A stretch of DNA of 64,000 nt from Cellulomonas sp. RIT-PI-Y (GTDB lineage: Bacteria > Actinomycetota > Actinomycetes > Actinomycetales > Cellulomonadaceae): positions 124,001-188,000 of the forward strand of contig NZ_JANZKP010000001.1 of the NCBI RefSeq assembly GCF_025642745.1, written 5' to 3'. The notes under the pieces were generated by a model that was not told the DNA's origin, searched no databases, and saw only the letters and a program-made list of their open reading frames with translations. Shown here in pieces: positions 40,114 through 49,227 of this stretch. A program made the translations under genes and the position numbers. Every line of letters starts with the position of its first letter. The first letter of the stretch is position 1.

Positions 40114-42843
40114 CTACTTCTTCGCGGCGGCCTTGCGGGTGGTGGTCTTGCGCGCGGCGGGCTTCTTCTTCGGCGCCTGGGCCCGCTTGTCCGCCAGCAG
40201 CTCGATCGCCTGCTCGCGGGTGATCGTCTCCGGGGTGACGTCCCGGGGCAGGGTGCGGTTGGTGGTGCCGTCGGTGACGTACGCGCCGAACCGCCCGTCC
40301 TTGACCACGATCGGCTTCTCCGAGGTCGGGTCGTCGCCGAGCTCACGCAGCGGCGGCGTGGCGGTGGCGCCCCGGCCGCGCTTGGGCTGGGCGTAGATCG
40401 CCAGCGCCTCCTCCAGCGTGGTGCTGAAGATGGCGTCCTCCGACGGCAGGGTGCGCGAGTCGGTGCCCTTCTTCAGGTACGGGCCGTAGCGGCCGTTCTG
40501 CGCGGTGATCTCGGTGCCGGTCTCCGGGTCGGCGCCGACCACGCGCGGCAGGCTGAGCAGCTTGAGCGCGTCGTCCAGGGTCACCGTGTTCAGGGACATC
40601 GACGAGAACAACGAGCCGGTGCGCGGCTTGGGCTGCGCGGCGAGCGCCTTCTTCCTGGCGGCCGCGGACAGCCCCGGGTCCAGCTCGGGCTCGGGCAGCA
40701 GCTCCGTGACGTACGGACCGAACCGGCCGTTCTTGGCGACGATGGTGGTGCCGGTCGACGGGTCGGTGCCGAGCACCAGGTCGCCCTCCGGCTCGGCCTC
40801 CAGCAGCTCCCGGGCCTTGGCGGCGGTGAGCTCGTCCGGGGCCATGTCGTCGGGGACCGAGGCGCGCTTGGGGTTCCCGTCCGGGCCGGGCTCGCCCTGG
40901 TTGTCCTCGATGTAGGGGCCGTAGCGACCGACCCGCAGGGTGAGGCCGTCGCCGAGGTCGATGGAGTTGACCTCGCGGGCGTCGATCTCGCCGAGGTTGG
41001 CGACCAGCTCGCGCAGGCCGTCACCGTCGACACCGTCCGCCGCGGCGTTCCCGAAGTAGAACCGGGTCAGCCAGTCCACCCGGTCCTCGGTCCCGGCGGC
41101 GATGGCGTCCAGGTCCTGCTCCATCCCGGCGGTGAAGTCGTAGTCCACCAGCCGGTCGAAGTTCTCCTCCAGCAGCCGGGTAACCGCGAACGCCAGCCAG
41201 GTCGGCACCAGCGCCTGACCACGGTTGGTCACGTAGCCCCGGTCCTGGATCACCGAGATGGTGGCGGCGTAGGTCGACGGACGGCCGATCCCGCGCTCCT
41301 CCAGCGCCTTGACCAGGCTGGCCTCGGTGAAGCGCGGCGGCGGGGAGGTGCGGTGGCCGTCCGCGGTCAGGTCCGAGGCGGCCAGCGGGTCGCCCTCGGA
41401 CATCCGCGGCAGCCGGGTCTCCTCCTTGCCCGCGGCGTCCTTGCCCTCGTAGCGCTCGACGTCGCGACCCTCCTCGTAGGCGGCCAGGAAGCCGCGGAAG
41501 GTGATCACGGTGCCGGAGGCGGAGAACTGGGCCTCGGTGGCCGCGCCGGTCGACGGCGCGGGCACGGTGGCGCCCAGCCGGACGGTGGTGGTCTGCACCT
41601 TGGCGTCGGCCATCTGGGAGGCGACGGTGCGCTTCCAGATCAGCTCGTACAGCCGGAACTGGTCGCCGGACAGCTCGCGCGCGACCTGCGCCGGGGTGCG
41701 GAAGTTGTCACCGGCGGGCCGGATCGCCTCGTGCGCCTCCTGGGCGCCCTTGGACTTGGCCGCGTACATCCGCGGCTTGTCCGCGACGTGGTCCGCGCCG
41801 TACAGCTCCGCGGCCTGCCGACGGGCGGCGTCGATCGCCTGGGTGCTCAGCACCGGCGAGTCGGTCCGCATGTAGGTGATGTAGCCGTTCTCGTACAGGC
41901 TCTGCGCGGTGCGCATGGTCTGCCGGGACGCCATCCGCAGCTTGCGCGAGGCCTCCTGCTGCAGGGTCGAGGTGGTGAACGGCGCGGCCGGGCGACGAGT
42001 GCTGGGCTTGGACTCCAGCGAGCGCACCGCGAAGTCCGCACCGTCCAGCGCGGAGACCCACGCGGTCGCGGCGGCCTCGTCCAGGTGGATCGTCGAGCCG
42101 GTGCCCTTGAGCACGCCGTCGTCGCCGAAATCGCGGCCGGTGGCCACCCGCTGATCGCCGATCCGGGTCAGCCGGGCGTCGAAGGAAGGCTCGTCGGCGG
42201 ACTCGACCGCGAAGGTGCCGGTGAGGTCCCAGTAGTCGGCGGCGACGAAGGCCATCCGCTCCCGCTCGCGCTCGACCACCAGCCGGGTCGCGACCGACTG
42301 CACGCGACCGGCGGAGAGTCCCTGGCGGACCTTGCGCCACAGCACCGGGCTGACCTCGTAGCCGTACAGCCGGTCCAGGATGCGCCGGGTCTCCTGGGCG
42401 TCGACCAGGCGCACGTCCAGCTCGCGGGTGTTCTCCAGCGCCCGGGTGATCGCCTCGCGGGTGATCTCGTGGAAGACCATCCGCTTGACCGGCACCTTGG
42501 GCTTGAGCTCCTGCAGCAGGTGCCAGGCGATGGCCTCGCCCTCGCGGTCCTCATCGGTGGCGAGGTAGAGCTCGTCGGAGTCCTTGAGCTTCCGCTTGAG
42601 CTCGGCGACCTTCTTCTTCTTGTCCGCGTCGACCACGTAGTACGGCTCGAACCCGTTGTCCACGTCGACGGCGAACTTGCCGAAGGGTCCCTTCTTCATC
42701 TCCGCGGGCAGCTCGGAGGGCTGCGGCAGGTCACGGATGTGCCCGACGCTGGCCTCGACGTCGTAGTCGTCGCCGAGGTACCCGGCGATCGTGCGCGCCT
42801 TGGCGGGCGACTCCACGATGACCAGCTTGCGACCTGCGGACAT
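40114..42843 (-). CDS. topA: DNA topoisomerase I
   Basis: 909 aa type IA topoisomerase relaxing negative supercoils. TOPRIM domain at about 5-130 (LVIVESPAKARTI, then YLATDEDREGEAIAWHL), catalytic Tyr324 in YITYMRTDSP. The C-terminal half has several DGRFGPYVT-type repeats in place of zinc fingers. A Lys/Ala-rich tail (KKKPAARKTTTRKAAAKK) binds DNA, as in other actinobacteria. GCAGGAAG precedes the ATG at 42843. Confidence 0.97.
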   Translation of the reverse strand: MSAGRKLVIVESPAKARTIAGYLGDDYDVEASVGHIRDLPQPSELPAEMKKGPFGKFAVDVDNGFEPYYVVDADKKKKVAELKRKLKDSDELYLATDEDREGEAIAWHLLQELKPKVPVKRMVFHEITREAITRALENTRELDVRLVDAQETRRILDRLYGYEVSPVLWRKVRQGLSAGRVQSVATRLVVERERERMAFVAADYWDLTGTFAVESADEPSFDARLTRIGDQRVATGRDFGDDGVLKGTGSTIHLDEAAATAWVSALDGADFAVRSLESKPSTRRPAAPFTTSTLQQEASRKLRMASRQTMRTAQSLYENGYITYMRTDSPVLSTQAIDAARRQAAELYGADHVADKPRMYAAKSKGAQEAHEAIRPAGDNFRTPAQVARELSGDQFRLYELIWKRTVASQMADAKVQTTTVRLGATVPAPSTGAATEAQFSASGTVITFRGFLAAYEEGRDVERYEGKDAAGKEETRLPRMSEGDPLAASDLTADGHRTSPPPRFTEASLVKALEERGIGRPSTYAATISVIQDRGYVTNRGQALVPTWLAFAVTRLLEENFDRLVDYDFTAGMEQDLDAIAAGTEDRVDWLTRFYFGNAAADGVDGDGLRELVANLGEIDAREVNSIDLGDGLTLRVGRYGPYIEDNQGEPGPDGNPKRASVPDDMAPDELTAAKARELLEAEPEGDLVLGTDPSTGTTIVAKNGRFGPYVTELLPEPELDPGLSAAARKKALAAQPKPRTGSLFSSMSLNTVTLDDALKLLSLPRVVGADPETGTEITAQNGRYGPYLKKGTDSRTLPSEDAIFSTTLEEALAIYAQPKRGRGATATPPLRELGDDPTSEKPIVVKDGRFGAYVTDGTTNRTLPRDVTPETITREQAIELLADKRAQAPKKKPAARKTTTRKAAAKK

Positions 42844-42883
42844 GAACTTCCTGCTTCCTCGGTGAGACGACAACGGGGGAACT

Positions 42884-43840
42884 CTACGACGGACCGTCCC
42901 GCAGCCCGGCGGCCACCGCGGATCGGCGCAGCGCGACCAGGACGGCGAACGACAGGGCGGCCACCGCCACGATGCCCAGTGCGCCACCACCGTAGGCGGT
43001 CAGCAGCGAAGCGCGGTCGGCGAGCGGGTCGGCGGCGTGCCAGGTGCTCACCAGACCGAGGGCGCCGGTGATGCCGGCCCCGAGCGAGATGAGCAGGAGC
43101 AGCACGATGGCCACCCGGTCGCCGGTGCGGCCCACGGGATGGCGGGACACGACCGGCACCGCGGCGGTCGGGGTCACCCGGTGCTCGCGGACGCCCACGG
43201 CGGGGACCAGGCAGGCCAGCGCACCCCAGACCAGCACCACCAGCAGCGCCGCCACGACGTCGGAGGGCCGGTGCCACTGGCCGACCAGGGTGGAGATCCC
43301 GGTCGCCCCGGCATAGCCCGCGCCGAGCACGGCCACCCAGGGCCGGGCCCGCGGCGGGACCACCAGCAGCACCGCCACCGCCACGGACGCCGCCGCGGTG
43401 GTGTGCCCGCTGGGCAGCGTGTTGAAGTCCGGGCCGTGTCCCCAGTCCGGGCGGTCCCAGACCAGCTTCTTGAGCACCTGGGTGCTGATGTTCGCGCCGC
43501 CCAGCACCACGGTGGCCGCGATGGCCAGCGACCACCGCCGCCGGATCAGCGCGATCGTCCCGCAGGCCAGCACGGCCGCCACGATGAAACCGACCGACAC
43601 CACGTCCAGCACCGGCTCGGCGACCTGCCACAGCGTGGTCTGGCCGATGTGCGCACCCTCCAGGGCCGCCTGGTCGACCGACTGACCGTGCTCGGTCCCG
43701 ACGAACAACCGCCAGCACCCGACCACACCCGACGCCGCGACCAGCACCACCAGCACGGTCCACGCCACCGCCGCACCGGAGCGCCGGGCACCGGGCACCC
43801 GCGCGGGAGCGGGCGGCAGCGGGGCGTGGACGGAGGTCAT
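42884..43840 (-). CDS. PAP2-family membrane phosphatase
   Basis: 318 aa integral membrane phosphatase of the PAP2 / lipid phosphatase type. The three motifs are present: KKLVWDRPD (motif 1), LPSGHTTAAA (motif 2) and GQWHRPSDVVAA (motif 3). About seven membrane helices, two of them after the catalytic region. The substrate may be undecaprenyl pyrophosphate or phosphatidic acid. The ATG at 43840 is placed for a leaderless start. It lies 40 bp upstream of topA on the same strand. Confidence 0.88.
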   Translation of the reverse strand: MTSVHAPLPPAPARVPGARRSGAAVAWTVLVVLVAASGVVGCWRLFVGTEHGQSVDQAALEGAHIGQTTLWQVAEPVLDVVSVGFIVAAVLACGTIALIRRRWSLAIAATVVLGGANISTQVLKKLVWDRPDWGHGPDFNTLPSGHTTAAASVAVAVLLVVPPRARPWVAVLGAGYAGATGISTLVGQWHRPSDVVAALLVVLVWGALACLVPAVGVREHRVTPTAAVPVVSRHPVGRTGDRVAIVLLLLISLGAGITGALGLVSTWHAADPLADRASLLTAYGGGALGIVAVAALSFAVLVALRRSAVAAGLRDGPS

Positions 43841-43847
43841 GGCGCTC

Positions 43848-43853
43848 ACCGTA
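43848..43853 (-). promoter_or_regulatory. Leaderless -10 box (TACGGT) of the PAP2 gene
   Basis: TACGGT on the minus strand, 7 nt before the ATG at 43840. Confidence 0.5.
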
Positions 43854-43999
43854 GGCGACGGCGGGGACGGCAGCCGATTCACCGGGGCCCCGCACACCGA
43901 ACGTGCACGGAACCCCTGGGGTGCGCACAGGACCGCCGCGCGTCACTCTGAGAGCACACGGCCACATCGTGGTGGCCACCGTCCGGGGAGGTTCCGGCC

Positions 44000-44380
44000 A
44001 TGGCCGATCTCGGCAACCCGTTCAGCGGGTACTCGGTGGACGACATCGACGCGGCACAGCGGTTCTACGGGCAGACGCTCGGTCTGGAGACGCGCCCGGT
44101 GAACGGGCTGCTCTGGCTCCGGCTCGGCACCGGCGCCGACGTGCTGCTCTATCCCAAGGGCGACGCCCATGTGCCGGCGTCCTTCACCGTGCTGAACTTC
44201 CGGGTGGCGGACGTCCCCGGCACGGTGGCGGAGCTGCGCGGGCGGGGCGTCGAGTTCGAGCGCTACGAGGGCACGCCGACCCAGACCGACGAGGACGGGG
44301 TGTTCCGCGGCGGCGGTCCGCTGATCGCCTGGTTCACCGACCCGGCCGGCAACGTGCTGTCGATCGTGGCCGACGACTGA
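44000..44380 (+). CDS. VOC-superfamily protein
   Basis: 126 aa glyoxalase-fold protein (SGYSVDDIDAAQRFYGQTLGL at the start, WFTDPAGNVLSIV at the end). Function is not assignable: the metal-ligand positions typical of glyoxalase I are not obvious. GGGGAGG precedes the ATG. Single gene ahead of the two-component system. Confidence 0.82.
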   Translation: MADLGNPFSGYSVDDIDAAQRFYGQTLGLETRPVNGLLWLRLGTGADVLLYPKGDAHVPASFTVLNFRVADVPGTVAELRGRGVEFERYEGTPTQTDEDGVFRGGGPLIAWFTDPAGNVLSIVADD

Positions 44381-44445
44381 GGACCCACAGGGTTCTCACA
44401 GGCTCACGTCAGGACCGGTTCAGCCAGCGGACGCACAGTGAACTC

Positions 44446-45180
44446 ATGACCGCCTCCACACTCACCCGCGAAGCCCTGACCCGTCCGGACGGCCAGCCCG
44501 TCCGCGCCCTCGTCGTCGACGACGAGGCCACACTCGCCGAGCTGCTGTCCACCGCCCTGCGCTACGAGGGCTGGCAGGTGGAGCACGCGCTCACCGGCCA
44601 GACCGCGATCAAGCAGGCCAAGCACCTCGACCCCGACGTGATCCTGCTCGACGTCATGCTCCCCGACCTGTCCGGTCTGGAGGTGCTGCGCCGGATCCGC
44701 GCCACCCACCCGACGGTGCCGGTGCTGTTCCTCACCGCCAAGGACGCGGTCGAGGACCGGATCGCCGGGCTCACCGCCGGGGGCGACGACTACGTCACCA
44801 AGCCGTTCAGCCTGGAGGAGGTCGTGGCCCGGCTGCGTGCCCTGCTGCGCCGGACCGGCGCGGTCAACCAGCGCGAGGAGGCCGTCCTGACCGTCGGCGA
44901 CCTGGTGATGGACGAGGACTCGCACGAGGTCACCCGTGGCGGCGAGGACATCCGGCTGACCGCCACCGAGTTCGAGCTGCTGCGCTACTTCATGCGCAAC
45001 CCCAAGCGGGTGCTGTCCAAGGCGCAGATCCTGGACCGGGTCTGGCAGTACGACTTCGGCGGGCAGGCGAACATCGTCGAGCTGTACGTGTCCTACCTGC
45101 GTCGCAAGATCGACAAGGGCCGCGAGCCGATGCTGCACACCCTGCGCGGCGTGGGCTACGTGCTCAAGCCCGCCGCGTGA
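44446..45180 (+). CDS. OmpR-family response regulator
   Basis: 244 aa. Receiver domain at about 19-135 with acidic pocket VVDDE and phosphoacceptor Asp69 in ILLDVMLPD, the switch region LFLTAKDA and Lys in YVTKPFSLEE. Winged-helix DNA-binding domain at about 147-243, ending HTLRGVGYVLKPAA. It is coupled to the sensor kinase gene by a GTGA overlap. The 65 bp upstream contain CTCACAGG and CTCACGTC side by side (44395-44410), perhaps half-sites for autoregulation; this last point is tentative. Confidence 0.93.
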   Translation: MTASTLTREALTRPDGQPVRALVVDDEATLAELLSTALRYEGWQVEHALTGQTAIKQAKHLDPDVILLDVMLPDLSGLEVLRRIRATHPTVPVLFLTAKDAVEDRIAGLTAGGDDYVTKPFSLEEVVARLRALLRRTGAVNQREEAVLTVGDLVMDEDSHEVTRGGEDIRLTATEFELLRYFMRNPKRVLSKAQILDRVWQYDFGGQANIVELYVSYLRRKIDKGREPMLHTLRGVGYVLKPAA

Positions 45181-46712
45181 GCGTCGCCGCCGCCCGCCCG
45201 CGCACCCGCTGGACGCTGCGCCGCCGTCTGGTCGCCGTGGTGCTGGTGCTGCTGGCCTCGGTGGCGGCGGTCATGGGCGTGGTGTCCACCCTGGCACTGC
45301 GCAGCTCGCTGATCGGGCAGATCGACCAGCGGCTGGAGTCCGCCAGCCAGCGCGCGGAGCAGGCGCCGGAGCGGTTCCGGGACGGGATGCCCACGGACGC
45401 ACCGACCGCCGGTGACTCGTCCGGGACCGAGCCCACCCCGCCGACCACCGGCACCGACGTGCCGCCCGCGCTCGGCCTGCCCGGCCAGGACGTCGGCACC
45501 GTGAACGTCTACCAGCTGAACGGCCAGACACTGTCCGGCTACCTCGACGACGACGGCGTGAGCCAGCAGCTCACCGACGAGCAGCTCGACGTGCTGCTCG
45601 GCCTGACCCCCAGCGGCGCGATGGTCACCGTGGAGCTGCCGGAGCTCGGCAGCTACCGCGTGGTGTCCACCACGAACGACGACGGTGATCTGTCGATCAC
45701 CGCCCTGCCGCTGTCCGGTGCCACCTCGACGGTCGACAAGTTCCTGGCGGTGGAGATCGCGGTCGCGGCGATCGGCCTGCTGGTCGGCGCCTGGCTGGCC
45801 ACCGTGCTGGTCCGGCGCGAGCTGCGCCCGTTGGACCGGGTGGCGGCCACCGCGACCCGGGTCGCCCAGATGCCCCTGGCCCGCGGCGAGGTGGAGATCG
45901 CCGAGCGGGTGCCGGAGCAGGACACCGACCCGGGCACCGAGGTGGGCCAGGTCGGCTCCGCCCTCAACCAGATGCTCGGGCACGTGGAGTCCGCTCTGAC
46001 GGCCCGGCACGAGTCGGAGACCCAGGTCCGCCGGTTCGTCGCCGACGCCTCGCACGAGCTGCGCACTCCGCTCGCCTCGATCCGGGGCTACGCCGAGCTG
46101 GTGCAGCGCCTGCCCGAGGACCTGCCGGAGGACGCGCTGCGCGCCATGGGCCGGGTGGAGTCGGAGGCGCGGCGGATGACGACCCTGGTCGAGGACATGC
46201 TGCTGCTGGCCCGCCTGGACGCCGGCCGCGATCTGGACCTGCAGGAGGTCGACCTGGCCGGGCTCGCCGTGGACGCGGTCGCCGACGCGCACGTCGCCGG
46301 GCCGGACCACGACTGGCGGCTGGACCTGGGCGAGGAGGACGACGAGCCGCCCGCACCGGTGATCGGCGACGAGCACCGGCTGCGTCAGGTGCTGCTCAAC
46401 CTGCTGTCCAACGCCCGGGTGCACACCCCCGCCGGCACCCGGGTGGTGGTGTCCGTGCGCGAGGAGGGCTCCGAGGTCGTGCTGCGGGTGCGCGACGACG
46501 GGCCGGGCATCCCCGAGCCGCTGCTGTCCCGCCTGTTCCTGCGCTTCGCCCGGGGCGACGAGTCCCGCAACCGCGCCGCCGGCTCGACCGGGCTGGGCCT
46601 GGCCATCGTGCGCGCGGTCGTCACGGCGCACGGCGGCACGATCGTCGCGGACGGCACCCCGGGTGCGACCACGTTCACGGTCCGGCTGCCGCGCGCGGAC
46701 CCGGTGGCCTGA
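45177..46712 (+). CDS. Sensor histidine kinase
   Basis: 511 aa membrane kinase. First transmembrane helix at about 16-38, extracytoplasmic sensor region at about 39-185 with a Pro/Thr-rich insert, second helix at about 189-208, HAMP domain to about 265. The dimerisation domain carries phosphoacceptor His293 in DASHELRTPL. The catalytic ATP domain has NLLSNA (N box), DDGPGIP (G1) and STGLGLAI (G2). The signal is unknown. Partner of the regulator encoded just upstream. Confidence 0.92.
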   Translation: MSVAAARPRTRWTLRRRLVAVVLVLLASVAAVMGVVSTLALRSSLIGQIDQRLESASQRAEQAPERFRDGMPTDAPTAGDSSGTEPTPPTTGTDVPPALGLPGQDVGTVNVYQLNGQTLSGYLDDDGVSQQLTDEQLDVLLGLTPSGAMVTVELPELGSYRVVSTTNDDGDLSITALPLSGATSTVDKFLAVEIAVAAIGLLVGAWLATVLVRRELRPLDRVAATATRVAQMPLARGEVEIAERVPEQDTDPGTEVGQVGSALNQMLGHVESALTARHESETQVRRFVADASHELRTPLASIRGYAELVQRLPEDLPEDALRAMGRVESEARRMTTLVEDMLLLARLDAGRDLDLQEVDLAGLAVDAVADAHVAGPDHDWRLDLGEEDDEPPAPVIGDEHRLRQVLLNLLSNARVHTPAGTRVVVSVREEGSEVVLRVRDDGPGIPEPLLSRLFLRFARGDESRNRAAGSTGLGLAIVRAVVTAHGGTIVADGTPGATTFTVRLPRADPVA

Positions 46713-46733
46713 GACCGGGGCGACCGGAGGAGC

Positions 46734-46776
46734 GGTCGGGGTCCGGACGGGTCCCCCTGCCGTCCGGACCCCGACC
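46734..46776. terminator. Bidirectional terminator between kinase and aldo/keto reductase genes
   Basis: Perfect 17-bp stem (GGTCGGGGTCCGGACGG and its complement) with a 9-nt loop, between the two convergent stop codons. Confidence 0.88.
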
Positions 46777-46788
46777 CGACGGCTCCGC

Positions 46789-47721
46789 TCAGGCGGAGGC
46801 GTCCGTCAGCGCCTGGACCTGGGCGCCGCTGAGCTCCAGGGTCGCGGCCGCGATCAGGTCGGGCAGCTGCTCGGTCGTGCGCGCGCTGGCGATCGGGGCG
46901 GCGATCCCGGGCTGGGCCCGCAACCAGGCCAGCGCGACGGTGGTGACCGACGCACCGGTCTCGGCGGCGACCCGGTCCAGCGCGGACAGCACGTTCCGGC
47001 CCCGGTCGTCCAGGTACCGGCCCGCACCGCCCGCGCGCTGGGAGTCGACGGTGGCGCCGTCCCGGTACTTGCCGGTGAGGAACCCGCTGGCCAGCGACCA
47101 GTACGGCAGCACCGCCAGGTCCTCCGCGACCGCGAGGTCCTGCAGGGGGCCCTCGTACTCGTCCCGGTGCACCAGGTTGTAGTGCGGCTGGAGCGCCACG
47201 AACCGGGCCACCCCGAGCTCGTCCGCGATCGCCAGGGCCTTGGCCAGCCGGTCGGCGGTGAAGTTCGACGCGGCGACGTAGCGGGCCTTGCCCTGGGCGA
47301 CGACCTCGCCGAGCGCGGCGACCGTCTCCTCCAGCGGGGTGTCCTGGTCGTCGATGTGCGCGTAGTACAGGTCGACGTGGTCGGTGCCGAGCCGGCGCAG
47401 CGAGCCGTCGATCGCGGCCTGCACCGCGGCACGGGAGGTCCCCGGCTGCGCGGCGGCCTGGCCGACCTTGGTCGCGATCACGACGTCGTCGCGGTTGCCG
47501 CGTGCGGCGACCCACTCGCCGATGATCGTCTCCGACTCACCGCCGGAGTTGCCCTCCACCCACTGCGAGTAGACGTCGGCGGTGTCGATGAAGCTGCCGC
47601 CCGCCGCCGCGAACGCGTCCAGCACGGCGAACGACTGGTCCCGGTCCGCGGTCCAGCCGAAGACGTTGCCGCCCAGGTTGAGCGGCAGGACGTCCAGGTC
47701 GGTGGTGCCGATGCGGGTCAT
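46789..47721 (-). CDS. Aldo/keto reductase
   Basis: 310 aa NADPH-dependent carbonyl reductase with a TIM barrel. The tetrad is visible as Asp and Tyr of FIDTADVYSQW, the Lys of VIATKVG and the His of YYAHIDD. Family signature VRYVAASNF-like ARYVAASNFTADRL. C-terminal cofactor stretch PIASARTTEQL. Substrate unknown; general detoxification of aldehydes or a sugar role is possible. GAGGAGG lies 4 nt before the ATG at 47721. Confidence 0.88.
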   Translation of the reverse strand: MTRIGTTDLDVLPLNLGGNVFGWTADRDQSFAVLDAFAAAGGSFIDTADVYSQWVEGNSGGESETIIGEWVAARGNRDDVVIATKVGQAAAQPGTSRAAVQAAIDGSLRRLGTDHVDLYYAHIDDQDTPLEETVAALGEVVAQGKARYVAASNFTADRLAKALAIADELGVARFVALQPHYNLVHRDEYEGPLQDLAVAEDLAVLPYWSLASGFLTGKYRDGATVDSQRAGGAGRYLDDRGRNVLSALDRVAAETGASVTTVALAWLRAQPGIAAPIASARTTEQLPDLIAAATLELSGAQVQALTDASA

Positions 47722-47901
47722 GATCCTCCTCGACGCCGGGCCCCGTGGGTCGGCGTCCCTCGATCGTCGGGTCGTCTGGTGCCCGGTCGGTGCGATCGGG
47801 TCACTCCGGCACAACCCGTCGGTCCGCGCTCCTCTTCCCTCACAGGCGGTGCCCAGTCCCTGCTCACGTCGGTCGGAGATCACCGGCCGACGCTCGATCG
47901 C

Positions 47902-49227
47902 ATGGACACCTCACCCGTCACACCCCCGGTGCTGGACCTGGTGATCCCGGTCTACAACGAGGCGCGGGGGCTGGAGCACGCGGTCCGGACCGTGCGCGCC
48001 TTCCTCGATTCCCGGTTCCCCTACCCCGCGCGGCTCACGGTCGCCGACAACGCGTCCACCGACGGCACCCTCGCCGTGGCACGGCGCCTCGCGGCCGAGC
48101 TGCCCGGGGTCCGGGTGCTCCATCTCGACGCGAAAGGCCGAGGGCGCGCGCTGCACACCGCCTGGCTCGGGTCGGATGCGCAGGTGCTCGCCTACATGGA
48201 CGTCGACCTGTCCACCGACCTGGCCGCTCTCCTCCCGTTGGTCGCCCCGCTGATCTCCGGGCACTCCCACCTGGCGATCGGCACCCGGCTGGCCCGGGGC
48301 TCCCGCGTGGTACGAGGTCCCAAGCGGGAGGTGATCTCCCGCGGGTACAACCTGATGCTGCGCGGCGCCCTGGCCGCACGGTTCTCCGACGCCCAGTGCG
48401 GGTTCAAGGCGATCCGCTCCGACGCCGCGCACGAGCTGCTGCCCCTGGTCGCCGACACCGGCTGGTTCTTCGACACCGAGCTGCTGGTGCTGGCCGAGAA
48501 GGCCGGGCTCCGGATCCACGAGGTGCCGGTGGACTGGGTGGACGACCCGGACTCCCGGGTCGACATCGTGGCCACCGCCCTGGCCGACCTGCGCGGCACG
48601 ATCCGGATCGGCCGCGATCTGCTCGCCGGACGGCTGCCCCTGGCCGAGGTCGCGGAGCATCTGCCCCGGCCCTCGCGGAGCTCCGCACCACCGGGACGTC
48701 CGTTGCTGCACCAGCTGCTCCGGTTCGCGCTGATCGGCGTGGCGAGCACGCTCGCCTACGTGCTGCTGTACCTGGTGCTCGCGGGCCCGTTCGGCGCTCA
48801 GCTGGCCAACGTCACCGCCCTGCTGGTCACCGCGGTGGCCAACACCGCGGCGAACCGGCGGCTCACCTTCGGCCTGCGCGGTCCGGACCGGCTCGCCCGG
48901 CAGCACGGCCAGGGGCTGCTGGTCTTCGGCGTCGCCTGGTCGCTCACCGCGGGCTCGTTGGCGGTGCTGCACCAGACCGCGCCGGGCGCCTCCCGCGCGG
49001 TCGAGCTGTCCGTCCTGGTCGCGGCCAATCTGGGTGCCACCGTGCTGCGCTTCCTGCTGCTGCGCGCCTGGGTGTTCCGCGGGAGCTCGTCCCGCGCGAC
49101 CGCGACCCCCACCACGCCCACCGTCCCCGCCGCGTCGCGACCGGATCGACCGGGACGGCCGCCCGCCCCGTACCGCGCCGACGCCGCCCGGACCACCACG
49201 ACCTCCGTCCCCGGGGAGCACCGATGA
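47902..49227 (+). CDS. Bifunctional GtrB-GtrA glycosyltransferase/flippase-like protein
   Basis: 441 aa. N-terminal GT2 domain at about 10-245 with LVIPVYNEARGL, the nucleotide site VADNASTDGT and the DxD-like YMDVDLSTD. It resembles polyprenyl-phosphate sugar synthases. C-terminal GtrA-like domain at about 270-395 with four membrane helices, a candidate flippase for the lipid-linked sugar, followed by a Pro/Arg-rich tail. The two functions are usually separate genes. The stop overlaps the GT39 start as ATGA, so the pair probably makes and then uses a polyprenyl-phosphate sugar at the cell surface. Confidence 0.87.
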   Translation: MDTSPVTPPVLDLVIPVYNEARGLEHAVRTVRAFLDSRFPYPARLTVADNASTDGTLAVARRLAAELPGVRVLHLDAKGRGRALHTAWLGSDAQVLAYMDVDLSTDLAALLPLVAPLISGHSHLAIGTRLARGSRVVRGPKREVISRGYNLMLRGALAARFSDAQCGFKAIRSDAAHELLPLVADTGWFFDTELLVLAEKAGLRIHEVPVDWVDDPDSRVDIVATALADLRGTIRIGRDLLAGRLPLAEVAEHLPRPSRSSAPPGRPLLHQLLRFALIGVASTLAYVLLYLVLAGPFGAQLANVTALLVTAVANTAANRRLTFGLRGPDRLARQHGQGLLVFGVAWSLTAGSLAVLHQTAPGASRAVELSVLVAANLGATVLRFLLLRAWVFRGSSSRATATPTTPTVPAASRPDRPGRPPAPYRADAARTTTTSVPGEHR